Part shown: piece by piece, positions 22,687 through 33,200 of the stretch
Position numbering within the stretch: the stretch's first letter is position 1
Layout of the letters: every line of letters starts with the position of its first letter
The notes under the pieces: model-generated
Database searches by the model: none
What the model saw: only the letters and a program-made list of their open reading frames with translations
What the model was told of the DNA's origin: nothing
Made by a program: the position numbers and the translations under genes
Source of the DNA: Agelas oroides
Lineage: Eukaryota > Porifera > Demospongiae > Agelasida > Agelasidae
Direction of reading: 5' to 3'
DNA: 64,000 nt
Assembly: GCA_949130485.1 (NCBI GenBank)
Contig: OX422183.1
Coordinates: 9,204,636 to 9,268,635 of the forward strand

Positions 22687-23766
22687 CTCTTTGTTGCAAT
22701 CGTGAAGGCGAGAAAAGCCTGGTATCCTTTCTCACCACATGAGAATGATGTAATTGGAAAAGGGTCAGAACAAAAAGTCAACATGTTTTTCAACCAAGCA
22801 TATGATCAACACTTGGTATGTATGGTAGTCGTCTCCAGCTAGCTACATACAGTCTTTCTACCCCCTTTCTACCCTTCACGTTCCAGAGTGGGGGAGCCTG
22901 GGAATGAGCCTATACTGAAAATGTTCACAGACATGCTAAGCTAAAACTATGCTAGCTAATAATGCTATGTTGTTGCTATTCACCATACACACTTACCACA
23001 GAGCAAGGCACAAATGCATCCCGAAGAATAATTAAACAAAAGTCCAAGCACTCTGTGGTGTTGCTGGCCACACCTACAGCTAGCAGCCATGGTTTTCAAT
23101 GGAGATTTGGGGTTTCACAGAAACTCACACCACATACAGTCTCCTCTGGTCAATGGAACACCGTTGTATTTGAGTTGCACTTGTTATACAAATATTTAGA
23201 GATTTACTGCACGTAATTTGAGTTTAGGATTTATGGTAAGTGGCCGTAACCAAGTATACACACACCCATGCAATGCACTCCCTCTAAATGGATGGTGATC
23301 TGATCTTGTGTGGTAGACTGGATCCAATTTGGTATCAGGTGATTCATGTCATCAAGAGGGCACTACGATTCATGTCATCAAGAGGGCACTACATAAAGTG
23401 CTTTGTTTAATTATTCTTCGGGATGCATCTGTGCTTTGCTCTGGGGTAAGAGCATATGGCAGCTAGTGAATAGCAACAACGTAGCATAGTTTTCAGCTTA
23501 GCATGTCTGTGAACATTTTCGGTAGGCTTGTTCCCAGGTTCCCCCACTCTGGAACACAAACATTGCAATCATGAAAGTAGGAAGAGCCTGGTATCTTTTC
23601 TCATGTGAGCGATGTAAAGGGTAGAAAATGGCTTATGTAGCTATATAGCTGAGGACAACTGCCATGCATATATACCAAGCATTGACTGGACTTTTCTGGC
23701 CCTTGCCAATTACATCATTCTTACATGAGAAAAGCTGTTCTCGCTTTCACAATTGCAACAAAGAGA
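22687..23766. repeat. 1.08-kb foldback
   Basis: The left end ctctttgttgcaatcgtgaa pairs with ttcacaattgcaacaaagag at the right. Longer inner arms (about 22885-23040 and 23405-23555) are also inverted. The transcribed form could fold into long double-stranded RNA. It shares the agcctggtatc...ttctca phrase with the MITE at 63209. Confidence 0.75.
23341..23392. repeat. 26-bp tandem duplication
   Basis: gattcatgtcatcaagaggg plus cactac occurs twice in a row (23341-23366, 23367-23392) without mismatch. It lies in the spacer of the foldback. Confidence 0.85.
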
Positions 23767-23929
23767 TTTTTAGATGTTATTTTTTATTCATTATTTTTTA
23801 TTTTTCCCTGGGATTACCCAGTTAACGAGGAAATCCCCAGTAGCACTTAGGCTAATTTTAAGGGGTTCCCCGGGACTGACGGCTTAATGTCCCCTCCAAA
23901 GGACGCGAAGGAAAACCTCAATTTTTGAG

Positions 23930-24115
23930 GTAGGGCTGAAATCTCTGCTGCTAGTGGGACTGGAATACTGGATCTTTCGATCCGCAGTCCAGTGCTTTAA
24001 CCAATAGGCCACCAGGTGAAATAGAGAAAAGTGAAAAGGCCGGCAGTCACTGGGAATTGAACCCAAGACTCCTGGCTTGTGCAGCCAGTGCTCTGCCCCT
24101 TTCCTCTATTTCACC
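23930..24115 (-). mobile_element. tRNA-derived SINE-like sequence
   Basis: On the minus strand 24105-24033 reads as a tRNA-like unit with B box ggttcaattcc and the stem-loop ctggctgcacaagccag. A second, weaker tRNA-like stretch follows (24015-23950). The loop lacks the universal T33 and the acceptor arm does not close, so this is not a working tRNA. The same head occurs at 39735-39815. Confidence 0.55.
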
Positions 24116-24504
24116 CCATAACATCTAAAATTTATTTCCAGCATGAGACAAGTATCTAAGCATTCATGATTGTAATGTTCGCATTCTGGTGTAGGGAGAA
24201 CTTGGAATGAGTTCAGTACTACCATAGACGTGGATATGAGCATTGCTGTACTAATAAGGTATTAAATGCAAGAATTGTGTGTGGCAAGATTGTATGTGAC
24301 ATTCATGATTCATGTACGTACCTCACCAAGACTGGTTTTTGGCTGTGTGGCTTGCATACTTTGCAGTTCGACTGAGAACTAGCTATGTGATGTGTTTGAT
24401 ATGCTAGACCTTCCTCCTTCCTGCATAAGTGAATCTCTACTTCTATCCTTTATTCTCAACCCTTGTACAAACCAACACCATTACCGTATTGACCAACTTC
24501 TCAT

Positions 24505-24768
24505 TTCCTTCCCTCCCCTTCACTCTCCCTCCTCTCCTCCTTCTGTCCCTCTTTCCCTCCCCCCCTCCTTCCTCCATCTTCTTCCTCTTCCACTTCCCCT
24601 TTCCTTCCTCTTCCCTTCTCCTCTCCTCCCCTTTCTCCTCCTCCCTTGTCCTCCTCCCTCTTCCTCCTCCCTCTTCCTCCTCCCTCTTCCTCCTCCCTCT
24701 TCCTCCTCCCTGATCCCATTCCTCTTCCCTGCTCCCCTTCCCTTCCCCACCCCTCTTCCTTTTCAATT
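24505..24768. repeat. Pyrimidine-rich tract with tcctcctccc repeats
   Basis: About 260 bases are almost only C and T on the plus strand, including five consecutive copies of a cctcctccctctt unit near 24648-24712. Long open frames here (Pro/Ser/Leu or Gly/Glu/Arg) are products of composition, not genes. Confidence 0.9.
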
Positions 24769-24951
24769 CATGATGCAGCACGGTATATACATAACTCCCT
24801 TCATGATAATACAGTACAACAGATTCAGTGATCCCTTTCCCAAAACCACTGTGTCTGCCATTACTATACCGTAGAGTGCTATGTACTATGTACTGACATC
24901 AAGATAATGCATGATGTTGCTATAGACTGCTCCGAATGTCCTATGCACATA

Positions 24952-25414
24952 CAGTGGAACCCAGCTTAACGGACACCCCTGAGCAGTGGACACCCACGAT
25001 ATACGACAATTCTGAAAGTCCCAACTGTCCTTCCATTGACTTCAATACTTAAGCAACCCCTGAACAGCAGACATCCCGCTACTCCATATTGTGGACAGTT
25101 TTCGTGGTCCCAATTGTACACAAGCAATACTCAACGACCCCAATTTAGCAGACAGTCATCGACCTTTTCAGCAAAATTGTCCACCATTGCTGCTGTAGTT
25201 AACAACTTGACATTAGATTAGTGCTGTTGTACTTGTAGTACTAGCATTCCCTGCCAGCGTACAACAAAGGAAAGCTCTGAAAATGTAGCCACATATGATT
25301 ATGCAGTACCACACCTACTAGAAATAAATCAGAAGCCCCTGAGTTAGGGACACCTCACTACAAGGGACAAAAAAATTGGTTCCCAATGGTGTCCATTATA
25401 GAGGGGTTCCACCG
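24952..25414. mobile_element. Tc1/mariner-type MITE
   Basis: The end cagtggaaccc is answered by gggttccaccg, and TA dinucleotides flank both sides. The interior repeats phrases such as gacacccctgagcag. The TA target and 463-bp length fit a non-autonomous Tc1/mariner element. Confidence 0.75.
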
Positions 25415-26544
25415 TAAGTCAGAAGTTTATATGAAGTGTTATTACCTACTCTTCTATATATATAGTGACACTGATTACTCCTTTGTCTGCAGGTGAGAGT
25501 CCCCTCTAGCCAACCTCACTGTTGGTACTCATCACTTCAAGATCCTACCTCTATGGTAGGCAGTCTCCGGCACACCCATTCAAGTTCACCATCAACTAGC
25601 TATCAATCAACAGTGAACCGGCATGTGCATACTTTAATATTAAAATTATTATGCAACTGATTATTGTCCCTCCAAGTTGTAGCCTCATTGGAAGCGATCA
25701 AAAACTGGAGGCGGGAACGGCCTGGGAACGAGGCTATCCAAGTTGTACATAGCCTCATTCCCAGGCTCTCAAGCCCCCACCTTTTTGGCAATAAAAGCTT
25801 TGGGGCGCGGAGCCTGGAAATGAGGCTACTCTAACCCTGCATGTACTGTAAACACAGATCATTTTACTATATGCTGTGTATAACACGGTCATGTGAAACA
25901 ACTATAGTCCTAGCCTATAGTTTCTTAGTACAGGGAACTCTAGTTAAACCTACAATACTCCCCTGGTTCCCTGCACTGTAGAGTGGCTGGGTCAGGTCTC
26001 GGCCAGGTCATGTTGGTACACACTGCACTCATCTGTGATCCTGGGACCAGCCCTGGACTGCAACTGTATAGGTTATGCTGCTGCACTTCGGAAGTTATCA
26101 ATGGACCCTCTGCTTGGAGGAGTGGGCTCCCCAGATCAGCAATTGATAGATGCTAGCCGCCCGCTCTTATACGCTCTTGCATCTATCAATTGCTGACGCA
26201 ACACGTACACAGACCATGGATCATAAACCTTCACCCTCGGGCTAGGATTAAATTGTTTATGGCCATAAACCCCTGTCTACTGTGGTTTATTTGTTATATT
26301 CTCCACCCTGATTGGTCCTTGTTGTCACTTAGTAAACACACATGGTACATGTACGTAGTCTTCACTTTTTATACTGAAAACAAGATGCATCATTTTACAC
26401 CTTCCTGTGGTATATATATGAAACAGAATCTACAATTTCCTGTCAAATAATACCCACCTGTAACATGAGATTACGAGTACGCGTACTTATCCATGCACAG
26501 GCGTGGGCGTGGAGTTCTGGGCACGGGATCGAGACTAATATGCT

Positions 26545-26596
26545 ATGGCTGTCAGAATATTGTGCTTGTTGGGATCCCTAGCACTGGCAGCTGTAG
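26545..26596 (+). CDS. Gene A exon 1: signal peptide
   Basis: Encodes MAVRILCLLGSLALAAV, a short basic start and a hydrophobic core, then donor G|gtaagtacg. It is the only copy of this exon in the window followed by usable receptor exons. Confidence 0.75.
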
Positions 26597-27245
26597 GTAA
26601 GTACGTAGTGTAAATGTTTCCTTAGCCAGCTAGCTCACTGTTGGGGTTTTGTCTTCTCGTATGCAAAGTGCTTGGATCGGGTGAGGTTTATGTGAAGCAG
26701 GCTTAGGGATAATAACACATTACGTATATGTTACGTACTATGAAGTAACCAAGCGACTAAAAGTCTGTATAGCCATTTGAACTGAATGCAGAACAGTATG
26801 TGGGGCCAAGGAATCAGTATTTGCAGAGCAAACAGGTTGTTTGGCTAGATTACCAGTGCAGTTCCAGTCACATCCACTGACTGTACAAAGGGTAGCTAGT
26901 CAGGCCATTCCAATTTAATTTTATGTTTCTCGGACAAATCAAATTTGTATTGGGACCCGGGTGGCAGGCAAAAAAAAAAAAAAAAAAAAATGAATGTCAT
27001 TTAATTTCCGAAACAATCACCTCGTGGATGGTTTCTGCCTCCAGATCATCACATCCAAACTTGAGGAGAAGGGATCCAAAACTATCATCCCAAGAGCACT
27101 TCAAAATGGTTCGCTCTTTCACAACTGTCTGCGAGCGTTCGACCATTATGCTAAGCCAAGCGACAGTACTAGTGCTGCTAGCCATTTTCCAAGTCTATTT
27201 TATATGACCATGTGTAGCAATTAAGTCACGTGATTACTTCAGTTT

Positions 27246-27276
<31 letters not shown>

Positions 27277-30200
27277 GACTTTTGGGAAAAATTGACCCGC
27301 CGGATCCGAGAAACGTAAAATTAAATTGGAATGGTGTCATTAATATGTCCTGCATACAAGTGTTTGCGACCGGGATCAAAATTGAATCAAGCGATCAAAG
27401 CCCTTTTTGGGGGCCGATCATAAATTTTGATCGCAGTCGTAAACACTTCAATAGGCGACATACAAGTGACCACCCCTTGCCATAGCTAGTAGCAGGGTTT
27501 GCCACTGTCTAGCTATACCACTGTCGATCAACCTGAACTGTACAATCCATCAATGTTCAGTAACGGTTTATGGATGCTTAGTGCAGGTTGGGCCATGCAG
27601 GCACAAAATCGGGTACAATCAAACAGCATCCCACAAAGTGTGCTAACTGGATGAAGCATGGTCTGGTCCCAAGACCCTCAGTACAGTACGCACCCTGGTC
27701 TGGGGACAAGACTTAATGGAGCATTGCTTATGGTCAAGTGACTACTAGAAGCGTAGGGCTAGTGGTGCACATAGAACCCTTCGGCTTAACACACAAATGT
27801 TGTAGTTGGTAAGAGGCCCATAGTGAAAGGTGAATTCAATTTACACAAACAGCTTTTGTTTGTTTGGGACAAAAGTCACTCATTGGATGCTGCTAGGTGA
27901 GCTCTAGATCGACCGCTATGGCATTTTATGAACATAATTTCTGTGGGGATTCCCAAAGAACCACTCAAATGCTTCAGTTATAAGGAAGAGCTATAGCAGT
28001 CGATCTAGAGCTCACCTGGCAGTATCCACTGAGTGAGTTTTATCCCAAACAAACGAAAACTGTTTGTGTAAATCGAGTCTACCTTTCACTATGGGCCTCT
28101 ATGGCAGTCAGTATGATTATGTCATTCACATAGCACTAACTGCTACCAGTTAACCTCTCTGGTGCCTACCCATGCTAGCTTGCATGAGAACACTTACCCT
28201 AATTTAATTTGTACTTATTTTGTAGTAGCTAACCTTATCTGTAGGTTTGATGTGTATAAACTACTAGCGGTGGCACTATGTAGGAATACACAAACTTTGA
28301 TTGGCATATTATGTACTATGTACGGAAAGAAACTTTAGAAATGAACATTTTACAGGTATCAGTGGTGATGCCATACTTGTAGCCCCTGGTGTGTCAGTTG
28401 AGTTCACATGCACTGGACGAGATGGTGAATTTCAACCTACCTGGTTTGTAAATGGAAGAGTAGCAGTAACAGTGGGAGATTGTTACAGATCAAGACTCAT
28501 AAGAGCTGAGAACCCCCAAAACGTCACTGCCACACTAACCATCAATAGCAACCGTGACACTTGTCATACATTTAATGTCTTCTGCAGAATTTACAGAGAG
28601 TCACAATTCACATTCGTGCACAACACTACACTGGTAGTTCAAGAAGGTTAGTTGCAGTCCAACTACCATTACATCACAGAGTTTCCCTCCTGTCATACTG
28701 GCATTCATCAGTGTGTCACAAGCCACTAACTAACTTTATAATCTGGTCTCCCACAGGTCGCCTTCCTTCACCTGAAAATGTTCACATCAATGAATCAGTT
28801 AACTCCTCAACCATTAGATGGAGCCCACCTTACTCTTCGCTGAACAATGACATCATTCATGTGTACCCCCACATCACCCAGTACACAGTATACATTACTG
28901 ACAATTATACCGGCAACAGTATTGTAGAAATGAATGTAACAAGGACACAATTTACTTTTAGTATCTCAGAAGATGTCCTGTCTCCCATCTACCAAATCTC
29001 AGCTTGGAATGCTGGTGGTGAAGGTGAAATGAGTGACCCAGTGCATGGATGCATTCCACGCAGTAAGCTATTTGCTAGTCTCATTCCAAGACCCCCAGAA
29101 AGACCCTTATAGTAAGAAGGAAGGAGGGTCTGGTACAAAAGTTTTGAGCACCAAGGAATTTTGGAGGTATATAGCAATCTGATTGGTTCATTTGCCAATT
29201 ATCTTGTATGTACTCATCACACCTTTACAGACCTTCCAATTTACTGAGGCCCAGGAAACAACTTTGAAGGCTTAGCTTTAGTGGAATTCGATATCAATGC
29301 TAGCCTATGGTTAGACTATGTACTATATTCACCAGACCCTCCTCTCTCATGTGTGTGTATCATACCGAGGGTCTGGGAATGAGACTACCTATCAGTTTGT
29401 TGACTGAGGTGGCAAAAATCTATAGTAATAAGTTTTCATTCTGCAGTTCCTCGCAAGATTACAACTGGAAATGTTATGCTTACAGCAGCATCTAATGTTT
29501 TACACATTCGCTTACATGTAAGTTCCCAGTTAGATTCAAAATAAACGGGATATACCCTGTTCGCCTACTCCCATTTCGCCTACTCGCGTTTCGCCTACTT
29601 TAGACCAAAAAGTGGCATTTCGCCTACTCTTAAAAAAAAAAGACCTTTCTAACAGTTCTATCTACTGTTTTGAATGTAAATACACTACAGAAATATTAAA
29701 CTTGACATTGCAAACATGATCAGCCTATCGTCTCCTTGCCCATCTTCTGCCATGGAGAAATCTTCGCCCAATGCTGTCGATGTCCACTCAGGCATTGGTG
29801 GAAGTCGACTCCTACATCACTTTTATGCCCAAATATAATTTTCTTAAAGAGTAGGCGAAATGCCACTTTATGTTTTAAAGTAGCCAAAACTGGAGTAGGC
29901 GAACAGGTACCAACTCAAATAGGCATGCTATTTAACTACATGTGAGTATTTTTATCATACAAGAGTGCATAAGAATGGGCGGCTAGAGTAAGAGTGTGTA
30001 ACTACGTAAAATTCAAAACCGGGCGCAATTTACCGCCAGTACTAAAAATAGTAACACGCACTGCGCACGCTGTGTTGACATAAGCCCTTATGCATTGTTG
30101 CTAAGCGCACACGTGACCGGATGTTCTATTTTTAGTACGGTTCAATAATTTTGCCCGGACTACGGGCTTCTATTGGAGTTACACGCTCTTACTCTAGCCG

Positions 30201-33200
30201 CCCATTCTTATGCGCTCTTGTCATATATATATTAAGTTAAAGCTCCCCACTTGTTGTGATGTCTCACTTCTACAGGTGACTGAACCATGCAAAATGAGAA
30301 TACCAAGTTATTTTGTTATTACTGTGATGACCCCTGGTAGGACAGTCAACACAACAATTGTACCACATGATCATCTGTCAGGATCCCAACTTGCCACTAC
30401 AATTGAACTGCATCAAAATATGAACATGTGCAGTCTTCTTGTCAATATCAGAGCAGGGAACAGTGCAGGAATGTCCTTACCCACTGAAATTGAAGTTGGT
30501 AGGTCACATCATATGATGGCAAAGTTAAGCTGTGTACGTAAAATTTTCTTTTTGTTTGTTTGTTTGTTTGTGTGTTTTTGTTTGTTTTATTGTACATACA
30601 GAATGTCCCACTGTCAGCATTTCTACCACCAGTGCTGAAGCAGTAGTAATTGATCACTCAGACAGTACTCCCACCACAAACATTCCTATCACCACCACTG
30701 AAACCAATGCAACCCTACCAGTCAACGATGATGGAGCCTACATAGAAGAGGCTTTCAAAACAACGGGTGAGATTTGTATCATTGCAAGAAGATAAGTAAA
30801 CATGATGGCAGTGGCGTAGCCAGGCTGGGGCACACTGGGGCACACTGGGGCACGTGCCCCAGCAACTAGAGGCCGTACCCATACGATTTATCGGCGCTGA
30901 TATAGTATTGTTGTCGATCGCGAAGCAGGCGCTAAACGGTCTTGAAATCGAACGGCGCAGTATTGCTACATAGAATTACGAGTCTCGTACGTTCACCGTA
31001 CGCGCGAATTTGCCGTATAAGTGACGTACACTGCACTATGATACGGCCTCAGAACCGAGCTGGGATGCTAATAATTTTCTGTGGGAGCATGGCCCAGACC
31101 CCCCTCCCCCGCCCAAATGTTTCTGCGCTTCGCGCAGAAGTTCGTACAAACATAGTGTGCCCATGCTGTGCCCTAGCATCCACAATGTCCTGGCTACGCC
31201 ACTGCATGATGGTATGCATGCACTAGCCTCATTCCTCTCAGATTTTATTTTTCAGCCATGGAGAAGAAGCTGCAAGATAAAATCTGGGAGTAGCTGGGAA
31301 TAGGTATGCACATTGCTGGTCATTACCATCATTTAGCATAACGTCTAACTCACGCTAATGTATGGGAGTCAAGGGGAAGCCTTGCAGCTGCACGCAGCTT
31401 ATAAAAAGCCGTTTTTTTTACTACAAGTCATGCGAGAATCCGTATCAGGTACTACAAGTCACGTGCACTGCGTTGAAACGTGCAATGAAATCGAAGGTTC
31501 GTACGATAAAATCATTATCACCATAGTACCAAGCTATACCTGAACAAATATCGCTTGTTTGTTGCTGTTGGCATTGTTGCTCATGCTGCGCACTCGTAAC
31601 AATACAGACGGCAACAAACTCGTGATATTTTCCGGTATAGCTTTGTACTATGGTGATACTTATATAATATGTATTGTTTACCTGTGGCAGTTCCAATCAG
31701 TAGTCAGTAATGCTTAAAATTCTAGTGTATGTGGCAATCTCGGGTATATTATTCCATTACGTTGTTAGATTGCATTACTTCATTTAAAGCGCTGCATGTA
31801 GCACAGAACTTCTGTTAAGGGTGGGGCTCATATGTGCTGGGTTGATGCACAAATGCCTGACACGTCTGTGCAGTGCATATGAGCCCCGCCCTTAACACAG
31901 GTTCTGTGCTATAGTGCTTTGAACGTGGTAAAGCATTCAAAATACACACAGCGGAATAATGTTCGATTTCTACCCGAGACTGCCACGTATAATTAAGTAA
32001 TGTAGAGCCAAATCTTTTTTCACTCATTTTACTGCAATAACAGGGGTGTTGGAATGGCAGCCACGTCAGTGGCCATGGACGCAAAAAGTTTTGGAAACAA
32101 TTTGGTGCTTCTAGTGTTGCATGCCAACCCCAGCATAGATCGCTTTGGATTGGTTTGCGAGACTATAAGTGCTTTTGTCGATTGAGGGCTGGGGGTGTGG
32201 TCTGTTTTTAACGCTCAAATTTAAAGTCACACTCACAAGACTATGTCCTTTCGCATGTATGTAAGCACATACTGCAGTGCTATAAATGCCTTACCAACCC
32301 TGTTTTCAGTTTACCAACTTTAATACCAAATGTAAAACAGTATAAAAGAATTATTTCCAAGTCTTGCTGATGAGCCTCATCCTCCCAGGAACTTTCCAAG
32401 TGAACGTTTAGAAAGATGAAACCAGTGCTGTACGACTGCAATGGGTAGGATATTCTATGCATGTGGAAGCCTGTTGTCTGACTGTCAAGAAACATCATTT
32501 TGGTCTGAAAATGCTTCAGGAACAACCTGATAGCTTCTTAATTAATTTTATCTTGGGGTGGGTTATGCCCCTAGATTAGCCTCGTTCTGGGAAAGAGACT
32601 AGTCCCCAGACTTCCCTTGTTTGTTTTTTTCGTTCTTCAGTTTGCATTCACTATAATAAACTGAAACAGAAGAGTGGTGAAAAATGGGGAAAGGCCTGGG
32701 AACACCTATCACGTGAAGGACGTCTGGTGGACATGAAGTGGACGTAGGGGGGGAGAGGTCCACATTCAAATAACATACTAGACTTTATCATCAAGTGCTC
32801 CAGTGATAGCTAGGACCCCAGATGTTCACGAGATCGACAGTACTCGGCTTCACCAGTAAGAAACTTGCTCTGTGGTTTATTGCACACAAGTTTGCAGATG
32901 GGCCCCCCAACATCCACCTCACATCCACCAGACGTCATTCACGTGATAGATGTTCCTAGGCCTTCCCCATTTTTTGCCACTCTTCCCGTGTAGTATACTG
33001 AACACAAACCGAAGGACATATAAATGAGGGAGACCTGGGAACGAAGCTAAGATTCCCCTACTTGTTTGTGTGTTTATATACATGCACTAGCAACTTGACC
33101 ACTTCAAAATCTGATGGCTATGGCCCTTTACTAACTGCTCTCCAATTTTTTCTTCAGTCATCATCATTGGAGTCATTCCTGTCACTCTTGGAGTGCTGTT

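Larger units (their letters stand above)
21064..26498. other. 5.4-kb repeat-filled insert splitting unit 3
   Basis: No supported gene. In order it contains a low-complexity stretch near 21190-21320, a ggtcc/ggacc-rich element (21520-22563), a large foldback (22687-23766), tRNA-derived sequence (23930-24115), a pyrimidine tract (24505-24768), a TA-flanked MITE (24952-25414) and small inverted repeats near 26141-26196. The open frame at 21346-21519 looks mildly protein-like but has no recognised domain. Confidence 0.6.

Noticed and set aside
24392-24874. 160-codon Pro/Ser/Leu-rich open frame and its Gly/Glu/Arg antisense frames
   Set aside because: They arise from the C/T-only tract. Open frames exist on both strands, and the content follows the repeat.
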